Below are positions 8,801 to 15,503 of a DNA stretch of 64,000 nucleotides, in pieces. Numbering within the stretch: the first letter of the stretch is position 1; each line of letters opens with the position of its first letter. A program made the position numbers and the translations under genes. Source of the DNA: Novosphingobium aureum (lineage in GTDB: Bacteria; Pseudomonadota; Alphaproteobacteria; Sphingomonadales; Sphingomonadaceae). The notes beneath the pieces were generated by a model. That model was not told where the DNA came from, did not search any database, and worked only from the letters and a program-made list of their open reading frames with translations. The DNA lies in assembly GCF_015865035.1 (NCBI RefSeq), contig NZ_JADZGI010000001.1:992001-1056000 (forward strand). Reading direction: 5' to 3'.

Positions 8801-9197
8801 GGGCCTCGTCAAGGGCCGTCACGTGATCACCTGCAATGGCCGGCGCGTGCCGCTGACCATGGTCGATCACGACGAGGGCGTGGGCGGGGTGCGCTACAAG
8901 GCCTGGTTCCCGGCCGAGTGCCTCCATCCGCTGCTGCCCGCGCATCCGCCGCTCACCTTCGACATCATGGACAGCTGGAGCGGCCGCTCGCTCGGCGGGT
9001 GCGTCTACGAGGTCGCGCATCCGGGCGGGCGCAATTACGACACGGTTCCGGTCAATGGCTACGAGGCCGAGGCGCGGCGCAAGGCGCGCTTCACCCCGCA
9101 TGGCCACTCACCCGGCGCAATGGGCGTCCCGCCTGAGGAAGTGCCCGGCGAATTCCCCTTCTCGCTCGACCTGAGACGCCCGCCGCGTGTCCACTAG
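5823..9197 (+). CDS. Transglutaminase-like protease fused to DUF2126 putative amidoligase
   Basis: 1124 residues from ATG 5823. Residues 1-80 are the bacterial transglutaminase N-terminal domain (LHHLTRYRYSKRIRLGPQ). Then comes a transglutaminase core with an intact triad: Cys179 in GSCRDSAW, His228 in DLHAWAEAY and Asp244 in ALDATSG. From about residue 330 to the end runs DUF2126, the putative amidoligase module (NLTMGGEPTFI, GKWYPGETLPRW, VDGRSIGTGGGNH). Comparative genomics has proposed that such proteins cut or form isopeptide bonds alongside ATP-grasp and alpha-E proteins; the substrate is unknown. It starts an operon whose next gene overlaps by 11 nt. No signal peptide, so probably cytoplasmic. 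Confidence 0.9.
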   Translation: MIKAALHHLTRYRYSKRIRLGPQVIRLRPAPHSRTQVPNYSLKISPPEHFINWQQDPHGNWLARVVFPDPVDHFQIEVDLLADLAVINPFDFFVEPEAEEYPFAYSPAMKSDLAAYFELEEQGPLFEALVAEHAGHEGRTVDFLVEINRRLQERIGYVIRMEAGVMTPEETLEAGTGSCRDSAWLLVHLLRRLGFAARFVSGYSIQLVADVIPKEGPQGVLDDVTDLHAWAEAYVPGAGWIALDATSGMFAGEGHIPLCAAPHYRSATPIEGLAEPAEVDFHFEMGVSRIAEAVRITKPFTEERWDALLALGDKVDADLEAGGVNLTMGGEPTFIADTDFEAPEWNGEAVGPTKAAYADKLIRLLRGKFAPGSLLHHGQGKWYPGETLPRWGYSIYWRKDGVPIWRDDTLIAGEQPLAKGGDPDPVPSLDVEAAATVMRGTAQVLGLDPDYVQPVYEDRGVWMVKEDELPVNTTPLDPAIEDEEARRRFKRTYRRGIDKPVGVVLPVQRWNAKDMPVVRWRSEKWRVRKGVLTAVPGDSSLGYRLPLGSLPYVPPANFPYIHPRDTAEPREPLADYRTQAAERANAAHEMHLGQRFEAVPEPQVFPETVVEQDLIEGAVRTALAIEPRGDYLAVFIPPTEALEDYLELVAAIEKVAEETRLPVRIEGYPPPPDPRIQVLKITPDPGVIEVNIHPSASWRETVEITETLYDAAREVGLTADKFMVDGRSIGTGGGNHIVLGGPTLLDSPFIRRPDLLKSFVLYWQRHPSLSYLFSGLFIGPTSQAPRIDEARHDALYELEIALSQVPDPFSGMQAPAPWMVDRLFRNLLVDVTGNTHRTEICIDKMFSPDGPTGRLGLVEFRGFEMPPDGKMSLAQQLLLRALTAWFWNAPQQGELVRWGTQLHDRFMLGHFVWADFLDVLEDLRRAGYEFDPAWFEAQRMFRFPVHGEVEGGGVSLEISHALEPWNVLGETGAIGGTVRYVDSSTERLQVRAKGLVKGRHVITCNGRRVPLTMVDHDEGVGGVRYKAWFPAECLHPLLPAHPPLTFDIMDSWSGRSLGGCVYEVAHPGGRNYDTVPVNGYEAEARRKARFTPHGHSPGAMGVPPEEVPGEFPFSLDLRRPPRVH

Positions 9198-11700
9198 TCC
9201 GGGCGATACTGCAGGCGTCGGCCAGCAGGGCGGTGGCTGGCTCGACGACTATGCCGCCAGCGTGCGCGGCGGCGACCTCTACCGCGATGCACGGCCCTGG
9301 GTCGCGCAGCGCTGGCAGGCGGTCGCGGCGGGGCTGGCCGAGGCGGGCGAGGGCGATCCCAGCGCCTTGCAGGAGGCCGCCGGGCGCCATGCCTCGGACC
9401 TTGGCCTGACCTTCCGCGTCACTGGCGACGAGGAGGAGCGCCCCTGGCCGGTCAACGCCATGCCGCTGGTTATCGGGGCGGACGAGTGGACCGAGCTGGG
9501 ACGCGGTCTCGTCCAGCGCGCCGAACTGCTCGAACGCCTCGCCGCCGACGTCTACGGGCCGCAGCGGCTGGTCAAGGAAGGCCACTTGCCCGCAGCAGTG
9601 ATCGCGGGCAGCCCCTTCTTCGTGCGCCGCATGGTCGGCAAGACCCCCGAGAACGGCAAGTTCCTGCAGGTCTACAGCGCCGATCTCGCACGCGGGCCGC
9701 GCGGGCACTGGCGGGTGCTGCAGGACCGCGTCCGGCTGGCGAGCGGCATCGGCTACACGCTGGAAAACCGCCTCGCCATGTCGCGCACGGCGGGCAACCT
9801 GTTGGGCGCACACAACGTGCGGCGCACCGCGCAGTTCTTCGAGGAAATGCGCGAGGGCATGGCGGCTGCCTGCGGGCGCGAGCGGCCGCGCATCGCGCTG
9901 CTCACCCCGGGCCGCTTCAACCAGACTTATGCCGAACAGGCGCACCTTGCGCGCTATCTCGGCCTGCCGCTGGTCGAGGGGCGCGACCTTTCGGTGCTCG
10001 ACGACCGGCTCTACGTCGGCACGATCGCGGGCCCCAAGCGGGTCGATGCGGTTTGGCGCTGGATCAATACCGACGCGATCGACCCGCTCGCCTTCGACGC
10101 GCGCAGCCAGATCGGCGTCGCCAACCTTTTCGGGGCCTGGGCCGCGGGCGGGGTCGGCATGGTCAACTGGCCGGGTACCGAAGTGCTCGAGAGCCCGGCC
10201 TTCGCCGCCTTCATGCCGCGCCTGTGCGAGGTGCTCACTGGAGAGAGGCCGATCCTGCCCAATGTCGCGACATGGTGGTGCGGACAGGCTGCCGAGGCGC
10301 AGACGGTGCTCTCGCGCTTCAACGAACTGAGCGTCGTCTCCGCTTTCGGTCAGCCGGTCGAGGCCCTGAAGGGCCGTCAGCCGGTCGCCGCGGGCGAGTT
10401 CAGCCCCGAGCAGCGCGAGCAGTTCATGGCGGCGATGCGCCGGCGGCCCATGGACTATTGCGGGCAGGAGATCGTCCAGCTCTCGACCACGCCCACGATC
10501 ATCGACGGGGCCGTGGTGCCACGTCCCTTCACCGTGCGCGCCTTCGTTGCGCGCGGGCCCGACGGCTCGTGGCGGGTCATGCCCGGCGGTTTCGCGCGCA
10601 TTTCCTCGACCAGCACGCTGCCCAACACGATGATGGGCGAGGGCGACCTTTCGGCAGACGTGTGGATCGTCGACGAGAAGCCTGCCGAAGTGCACCAGCG
10701 CACGTTGCTCGGCGAGGAACCGCCGATCTCGCGCGGGGGCGGGATCCTTGCCAGTCAGGCCGCCGACAACCTGTTCTGGTTCGGCCGCTACAACCAGCGC
10801 GCCGAGATACTCACCCGCGTGGTGCGTTCGCTGCTCGGCGCCTCGCTCGAGGGCGAGAGCGGGCCGAGCGCGGGCAGCGAGGTCGAGGCGCGCATGGTCG
10901 CGCTGCTCCAGGCCTGGGGCGCCTGCGACCGCGCGAGCGCGAGTGCGGGCTCGACCGTGGTCTGCGCGCGCGCGCTCAGCGGGCTCGATCTGGGCGGCTC
11001 GATCGCGAGCCTGCTGCGCCGCAGGCAGGATGTGGGGCTCTCGCTGCGCGAGCGCTTCGCGCGCGACGTTTGGCGGCTCGTCACCCGGCCCATGCCTTCG
11101 GCGCCCGCCAATCGCCCGCAGGCCATGCTTGCCAGCGCGCGCTGGCTGGGCGAGCATTTCAGCGCGCTCGCGGGCCTCGTCAGCGAGAACATGGTGCGCT
11201 CTGCGGCATGGCGGTTCCTCGAGATTGGCCAGCGGCTCGAACGCGCGCAGGCGATTTGCCGGATGACCCGCGAACTGGGCATCCTCGACGCGACGCTTGC
11301 GCCCGAGGAGACCGAGGGCGCGTGCAGCGTGCTGCTCGACTTGTGCGACAGCCAGATCATCTACCGCACCCGCTACCTCGCGGTGCCGATGCGCAATCCG
11401 GTTGCCGATCTCGTGCTGCTCGATCCTGACAACCCGCGTGCGCTGGCCTATCAGGTCGCGCAGATCGTGGAGCATCTGTCCGCGCTGCCCTCGGTGCGCG
11501 ACGACAATGTGCCCGAGGCACCGATGCGCGCGGCCCGCGCCCTGCTCGGCGAACTGCAGTCGGTGGTCACCAGCGAGCTTACCGGCGAGAGCCTGCAGGA
11601 ATTCGAGGCCAAGCTCTTCACCCTTTCCGACGAGATCTCGGCGCGCTACTTCCTCCAGTTCGACCGCGACGGTGCGGAGAGGCGAACGAGGCTGCTGTGA
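9187..11700 (+). CDS. Circularly permuted ATP-grasp / alpha-E fusion protein
   Basis: 837 residues from GTG 9187, overlapping the previous gene by 11 nt. Residues ~80-490 are a circularly permuted type 2 ATP-grasp ligase (PENGKFLQVYSADLARGP, DRVRLASGIGYTLENR, RIALLTPGRFNQTY, VNWPGTEVLESPA, WWCGQ). From ~residue 520 the alpha-E (DUF403) helical domain begins (ASQAADNLFWFGRYNQRAEI). These are often two separate genes; here they are one polypeptide, which supports a physical complex. ATP-grasp enzymes form amide bonds from a carboxylate and an amine, so this is the likely ligase of the cluster. The gene ends on the start of the next transglutaminase (TGATG). Confidence 0.9.
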   Translation: MSTSPGDTAGVGQQGGGWLDDYAASVRGGDLYRDARPWVAQRWQAVAAGLAEAGEGDPSALQEAAGRHASDLGLTFRVTGDEEERPWPVNAMPLVIGADEWTELGRGLVQRAELLERLAADVYGPQRLVKEGHLPAAVIAGSPFFVRRMVGKTPENGKFLQVYSADLARGPRGHWRVLQDRVRLASGIGYTLENRLAMSRTAGNLLGAHNVRRTAQFFEEMREGMAAACGRERPRIALLTPGRFNQTYAEQAHLARYLGLPLVEGRDLSVLDDRLYVGTIAGPKRVDAVWRWINTDAIDPLAFDARSQIGVANLFGAWAAGGVGMVNWPGTEVLESPAFAAFMPRLCEVLTGERPILPNVATWWCGQAAEAQTVLSRFNELSVVSAFGQPVEALKGRQPVAAGEFSPEQREQFMAAMRRRPMDYCGQEIVQLSTTPTIIDGAVVPRPFTVRAFVARGPDGSWRVMPGGFARISSTSTLPNTMMGEGDLSADVWIVDEKPAEVHQRTLLGEEPPISRGGGILASQAADNLFWFGRYNQRAEILTRVVRSLLGASLEGESGPSAGSEVEARMVALLQAWGACDRASASAGSTVVCARALSGLDLGGSIASLLRRRQDVGLSLRERFARDVWRLVTRPMPSAPANRPQAMLASARWLGEHFSALAGLVSENMVRSAAWRFLEIGQRLERAQAICRMTRELGILDATLAPEETEGACSVLLDLCDSQIIYRTRYLAVPMRNPVADLVLLDPDNPRALAYQVAQIVEHLSALPSVRDDNVPEAPMRAARALLGELQSVVTSELTGESLQEFEAKLFTLSDEISARYFLQFDRDGAERRTRLL

Positions 11701-12581
11701 TGCGCTATGCGGTGACTCACAAGACGACGCTGAAATATGCCTCGCCGGTGCGGCTGGCGCAGTTCAACGTGCGCCTGCGCCCGGTCGAATGGCACGGGCA
11801 GACGGTCAGCGACTACAGCCTGAGCGTCGATCCGCACCCTGCCAAGATCGCCGAAGGGCTGGGCAGCTACTACGTCAACGAGGCCCGCTTCGCGCTGCAC
11901 GAGCCGATCAGCGAGCTGACCATCGAGAGCCGCTTCACCGTCGATCGCGAGGAGGAACCCTTCTTCATCGCCGAGGGTGCAGGGCCCGGGCTCGTCGAAC
12001 TGCGCGAGCGCGCGATGCGCCGCCCGGACCTCTCCGCGCTCGCCCCTGCGGCCTACATCTTCCCTTCGCCGATCGCCGCGCCCGAGGCCGAGATCGCCTT
12101 GTGGGCGGGCCAGTTCCTCGACGAGGCGATGCCGGTGATGGAGGCGGGGCGCGCGTTGATGGAGGCGATCCACCGCGAGTTCAAGTTCGACGGTTCGGCG
12201 ACCGCCACCGACACCGCCCCGATCGAGGCCTTCCGCGCGCGGCACGGCGTGTGTCAGGATTTCACCCATATCATGATCATTGCCGCGCGCGCCCACGGCA
12301 TCCCGGCGGCCTATGTCAGCGGCTACTTGCGCACCTTCCCGCCACCGGGGCAGGAGCGGCTGGTCGGCGCCGATGCGATGCATGCCTGGGTCAACCTGTG
12401 GTGCGGCGAGGAACTGGGCTGGATCGGCTTCGATCCCACCAATGACAAGCTCGCCGATGCCGATCACGTGCTCATCGCCATGGGCCGCGACTATTCCGAC
12501 GTGGCCCCGCTCGACGGCACCTTCCGCGGCTCCTCGCAGCAGAAGATGCTGTTCTCGGTCGACGTCGCCCCGCTGGACTGA
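11700..12581 (+). CDS. Transglutaminase-like cysteine peptidase
   Basis: 293 residues from ATG 11700, whose A is the last base of the preceding stop; a GTG at 11697 is also possible. An N-terminal transglutaminase-associated domain (MRYAVTHKTTLKYASPVRLAQ) precedes the core with catalytic Cys185 in RHGVCQDFTH, His in MHAWVNLW and Asp in IGFDPTND. Bacterial members of this family act mostly as peptidases. No signal peptide. It closes the three-gene amidoligase cluster, so the cluster holds two transglutaminase cores and one ATP-grasp, as if a tag were both attached and removed. The proteasome-like Anbu subunit that accompanies related clusters elsewhere is not next to it here. Confidence 0.9.
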   Translation: MRYAVTHKTTLKYASPVRLAQFNVRLRPVEWHGQTVSDYSLSVDPHPAKIAEGLGSYYVNEARFALHEPISELTIESRFTVDREEEPFFIAEGAGPGLVELRERAMRRPDLSALAPAAYIFPSPIAAPEAEIALWAGQFLDEAMPVMEAGRALMEAIHREFKFDGSATATDTAPIEAFRARHGVCQDFTHIMIIAARAHGIPAAYVSGYLRTFPPPGQERLVGADAMHAWVNLWCGEELGWIGFDPTNDKLADADHVLIAMGRDYSDVAPLDGTFRGSSQQKMLFSVDVAPLD

Positions 12582-12600
12582 GCGGGCAGGGGGCACGGTG

Positions 12601-12924
12601 ATGGGGGATCGCGCGTCAGGTGCGGCGCTGGCAGTGGCGGCATGGTTCATCGCAGTGAACCTCGCTAGCGTGTTCGCGTTCTGGCTCGACAAGCGCCGTG
12701 CGCTCGCCGGGGGCAGGGGGCGCCGCGCCCCTTCGCGCATACGCGAGCGCACCTTGTTGCTGCTCGCGCTCGCGGGCGGCAGTCCCGGCGCCTTCCATGC
12801 CCGCGCGCGCTTTCGCCACAAGACGCGCAAGCAGCCTTTCGTCAACAATCTGCGCCTGATTGCGGCGCTGCAGGTCGGGCTGCTGTTGGGGCTCGGCTGG
12901 CTCTTCGCCTCGGGCCGGGTATAG
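12601..12924 (+). CDS. DUF1294 family small membrane protein
   Basis: 107 residues. The family signature is complete: FAFWLDKRRA, RIRERTLLLLALAGGSPGAF and the closing FRHKTRKQPF motif, with one hydrophobic segment at each end (AVAAWFIAVNLASVF and LQVGLLLGLGWLFA). It is an integral membrane protein of unknown function. It starts 19 nt after the transglutaminase gene on the same strand and may be read through from it. Family members sometimes carry a cold-shock domain in front; this one does not. A downstream imperfect GC-rich inverted repeat lies before the sulfatase gene. Confidence 0.85.
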   Translation: MGDRASGAALAVAAWFIAVNLASVFAFWLDKRRALAGGRGRRAPSRIRERTLLLLALAGGSPGAFHARARFRHKTRKQPFVNNLRLIAALQVGLLLGLGWLFASGRV

Positions 12925-13044
12925 GGTCCTGAGCCCAGGCAACCGCGTCTCGGGGTTATCCGCGCCAAGGCACGGGGGATACCCCGATGATCTTCCTCAG
13001 TGGCGCGAGCCAGAGTGCTCCCTCGAATCCCCGAGGAGAGACCC

Positions 13045-14505
13045 ATGCCGAAGAAAAAGCCCAATATCCTCGTCATTTTCGGCGACGACATCGGTTACAT
13101 GAACGTCAGTTGCTACGGCGGTGACATCATGGGCGTGCCGACGCCGAACATCGACAGCATCGCCAAGGACGGGATCAAGCTCACCTCGTTCTACGCGCAG
13201 CCTTCGTGCACTGCGGGGCGCGCGGCCTTCATCACCGGGCAGATGCCCGCGCGCACCGGCCTCACCACCGTGGGCTGTGCGGGCGCGCCGCAGGGCATGT
13301 CGGACAAGGACCCGACCATCGCCCAGATCCTCAAGATGCACGGCTATGCCACCGCGCAGTTCGGCAAGAACCACCTTGGCGACCGCGAGGAGCACCTGCC
13401 GCATCGCCACGGCTTCGACGAGTTCTTCGGCAACCTCTATCACCTCAATGCCAACGAGGACCCGGAGGACCCTGACCGCCCGCAGACCAAGGAATTCGCC
13501 GATAAGTGGAACGTGCGCGGGGTCGTTTCGGGAACCGCCGGGGGCGAGACGAAGGATGAGGGCGTGCTCGATACAGAGCGCATGAAGACTTTCGATGACG
13601 AGATCGTCGCCAAGTCGTGCGACTTCATGGAGCGCCAGGTCGAAGCCGACCAGCCGTTCTTCATCTGGCACTGCGCCAGCCGCATGCACGTCTTCACGCA
13701 TCAGCTCGACGAGCGAAAAGGTGTCTCGCGCGCCTCGGAGGCCGACATCTACGGTGACGGCCTTGCCGAACACGACGGCCACGTCGGCGAGCTGCTCGCC
13801 AAGCTCGACGCGCTGGGCATCGCCGAAGACACCATCGTCGTCTACACCTCGGACAACGGCGCCTACCAGTACATGTGGCCCGAGGGCGGCACCTCGCCCT
13901 TCCGCGGCGACAAGGGCACGACCTGGGAAGGCGGCGTGCGCGTGCCTTGCGTGGTGCGCTACCCGGCCGCGATCCCTGCCGGTCAGGTCAGTGCCGATAT
14001 CGTCGCGATGGAGGACTTCTTCATGACCTTCGCCGCGCTGGTGGGGATGCCCAAGCTCGACGAGAAGCTGAAGGAAGGCGTCGAGCACGAGGGCAAGACC
14101 TACAAGGTCCACCTCGACGGCTACGACCAGACCGCGCTGTTCACCGGCAAGGGACCCTCGGCGCGAAAGCACTACTTCTACTACGACGAGACCAACCTCG
14201 CGGCGGTTCGCTACGGCCCGTGGAAGGTGACGATCGCGGCCAAGATGGAGGGCAAGTGGGACAATCCGCTGGTCCACCTCGGGCGCCCGATGATCTCCAA
14301 CATCCTGATGGACCCGTTCGAGCGGCAGTGGGGCGACGTCAATCGCAAGCTGGCCGAGCACAAGGGCTGGGTGCTGCTGCCGATCATCGACTTCATGACC
14401 AAGCACGTCATGACCTTCAAGGACTTCCCGCCGCGCCAGGAAGCGATGTCGGGCGACTTCTCCAAGCTGATCGAGAAGTTCAAGGAACACGCCGCGCAGG
14501 ATTGA
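13045..14505 (+). CDS. Arylsulfatase-type sulfatase
   Basis: 486 residues from ATG 13045, chosen because GAGGAGAG sits 4 nt upstream and the sulfatase fold begins at once (KKKPNILVIFGDDIGYMN). It hydrolyses sulfate esters through a formylglycine residue. The expected site is Cys55 in PSCTAGRAAFITGQ, a CxAxR variant of the commoner CxPxR. Metal ligands are visible as GDDIG near the start and TSDNGA near residue 270, and the substrate-site HLG follows GKNHLGD. There is no signal peptide, unusual for sulfatases acting on external polymers, so a cytoplasmic small substrate is possible. No formylglycine-generating enzyme gene is seen in this window. Confidence 0.9.
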   Translation: MPKKKPNILVIFGDDIGYMNVSCYGGDIMGVPTPNIDSIAKDGIKLTSFYAQPSCTAGRAAFITGQMPARTGLTTVGCAGAPQGMSDKDPTIAQILKMHGYATAQFGKNHLGDREEHLPHRHGFDEFFGNLYHLNANEDPEDPDRPQTKEFADKWNVRGVVSGTAGGETKDEGVLDTERMKTFDDEIVAKSCDFMERQVEADQPFFIWHCASRMHVFTHQLDERKGVSRASEADIYGDGLAEHDGHVGELLAKLDALGIAEDTIVVYTSDNGAYQYMWPEGGTSPFRGDKGTTWEGGVRVPCVVRYPAAIPAGQVSADIVAMEDFFMTFAALVGMPKLDEKLKEGVEHEGKTYKVHLDGYDQTALFTGKGPSARKHYFYYDETNLAAVRYGPWKVTIAAKMEGKWDNPLVHLGRPMISNILMDPFERQWGDVNRKLAEHKGWVLLPIIDFMTKHVMTFKDFPPRQEAMSGDFSKLIEKFKEHAAQD

Positions 14506-14523
14506 CGCGGGAGCAGGACGATG

Positions 14524-14560
14524 GCGGGGGCAGGGCGCGAACGGTGCGCTCTGCCCCCGC
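14524..14560. terminator. Bidirectional hairpin between convergent genes
   Basis: GCGGGGGCAG (14524-14533) pairs with CTGCCCCCGC (14551-14560), with further GCGC pairing inside. It lies between the ends of the sulfatase gene and the minus-strand gene at 14597. The T-run is weak, so this may work as a transcript end stabiliser as much as an intrinsic terminator. Confidence 0.6.
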
Positions 14561-14596
14561 ACGTTTGCATGGCCTGCTGCAAGTGCAGCGGGCGGG

Positions 14597-15043
14597 TCAG
14601 CCCTCGTGCCCCGGCGCTGCGGCAGGCGCGCAGGGGAAGATGCCCGCGATCGCCATCGCCGCGCCGAGGCGCGAGAGCGATTCGAGCATGTCGCCGACCG
14701 TTTCCTCGGCCACCAGCAGGTCGAGCGTGGCGCGGGTCTGGGCCGGGCCGCGTTCGCGCAGCGAGGTCAGCGTCTCGAGCAGGATCGCCTCGTGCTCGGA
14801 GACGCGCGGGCAGGCGACCGGGCAGAAGCGCAGGGTCTCGAGCGCGTCGCGGTTGAGCATCAGCATCGTGCGGTGAAAGGGCTGGAGAGCCCCGATGATG
14901 CCGCGCCGTGCGAAAGCGGGGCCGAGCAGTTGCGCGGGACAGCGGCCCTGGCCCAGCCCCGTGACCCAGCCGCGCATCGACCAGACGAGGAACTGGCAAC
15001 CCTCGTCGAGGGAGGTCAGCGGGCGGTCGACGAACTGGTACAT
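14597..15043 (-). CDS. Hypothetical protein with upstream Fur-like box
   Basis: 148 residues from ATG 15043, selected because GGAGAGA lies 5 nt upstream; the frame continues to 15154 without a better start. I do not recognise the family. The sequence is mostly helical, with FLVWSMRGWVTG near the N-terminus, three cysteines (FCPVACP among them) and a moderately hydrophobic C-terminus (GAAMAIAGIFPCAPAAA). No signal peptide is evident. A near-perfect palindrome of Fur type lies 61 nt upstream (15104-15120), so iron control is likely if that site is genuine. It is monocistronic: the neighbours on both sides are separated or on the other strand. Confidence 0.65.
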   Translation of the reverse strand: MYQFVDRPLTSLDEGCQFLVWSMRGWVTGLGQGRCPAQLLGPAFARRGIIGALQPFHRTMLMLNRDALETLRFCPVACPRVSEHEAILLETLTSLRERGPAQTRATLDLLVAEETVGDMLESLSRLGAAMAIAGIFPCAPAAAPGHEG

Positions 15044-15103
15044 TGCGGTCTCTCCGGGAGTTCTGGACGGTGAGCGAAGGGCTCGAAATAATCGGGCTTG
15101 TAC

Positions 15104-15120
15104 ATGCGAATGATTTGCAT
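15104..15120. promoter_or_regulatory. Fur-like operator
   Basis: ATGCGAATGATTTGCAT is a 17-bp palindrome (ATGC-AAT-N-ATT-GCAT) with one asymmetric pair. This form is common for Fur sites ahead of iron uptake genes in Proteobacteria. It stands 61 nt before the minus-strand gene ending at 14597 and 9 nt before the structured plus-strand segment at 15129. In alphaproteobacteria Irr or Mur could bind instead. Confidence 0.55.
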
Positions 15121-15128
15121 TAGCGATG

Positions 15129-15269
15129 CTGACGCGGCTTGATGCTTCCGTCAAGCCCCCTTGGTGCCGCCGTCAGGGCTTTATCCCAGCCCGCGTCATG
15201 GGGCGTCGGTATCCTATCCTGTGACCTTGGCCGGGGCGGCTATTGCCTTGCCCGCCCCGGCCATTTTTT
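15129..15269 (+). ncRNA. Candidate structured small RNA
   Basis: No reading frame of quality covers this strand, yet it ends in a strong intrinsic terminator with no plus-strand gene upstream of it closer than the sulfatase, which has its own hairpin. The segment folds: CTGACG (15129-15134) pairs with CGTCAG (15171-15176) around an inner stem GGCTTGA (15136-15142) / TCAAGCC (15151-15157), followed by a linker and the terminator stem. A Fur-like box just upstream could control it. I could not match it to 6S, SRP, tmRNA or a known riboswitch. The 5' end is a guess. Confidence 0.35.
15229..15269 (+). terminator. Intrinsic terminator
   Basis: GGCCGGGGCGG (15229-15239) pairs with CCGCCCCGGCC (15252-15262), an 11-bp perfect GC stem, followed by A and six T (15264-15269). 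This is a textbook rho-independent terminator on the plus strand. Confidence 0.85.
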
Positions 15270-15310
15270 CGTGTGCTATGAGCCCGCGCGCGCAGAAGCT
15301 TTTCCACCGC

Positions 15311-15431
15311 TTATCACCGGACTATGCACAGGATTTCCATGCTTCACGCACAGCTTGTCGACAGCTTGTGCACAGCCCCTCGCGCCTCTGTCCGCAGCCT
15401 GTGCGCAGCTTTCGCACAGGATTGTCCACAG
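15311..15431 (+). other. Helically phased array of DnaA-box-like 11-mers
   Basis: Eight units of the form CTTGTGCACAG, all in the same orientation, end at 15331, 15353, 15364, 15375, 15397, 15408, 15419 and 15431, that is at steps of 22, 11, 11, 22, 11, 11 and 12 bp. The best cores are CTATGCACA, TTGTGCACA and TTGTCCACA, each one change from the DnaA box TTATNCACA. Such phased same-strand boxes occur in replication origins and in DnaA-titrating or DnaA-regulated sites. No AT-rich unwinding stretch is obvious beside it. No gene lies in 15044-15503. Confidence 0.6.
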
Positions 15432-15503
15432 GCTGCGGAGCGCGTGTGAGGGCGCCTCCCGCGCGCGTCGGGTTCACTGGTGACGGGTGATGAAGGGCTT
15501 GGG

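Noticed and set aside
15139..15490. Two plus-strand frames of about 110 codons
   Set aside because: They pass through a strong terminator and the phased repeat array, have no RBS or family features, and overlap each other.
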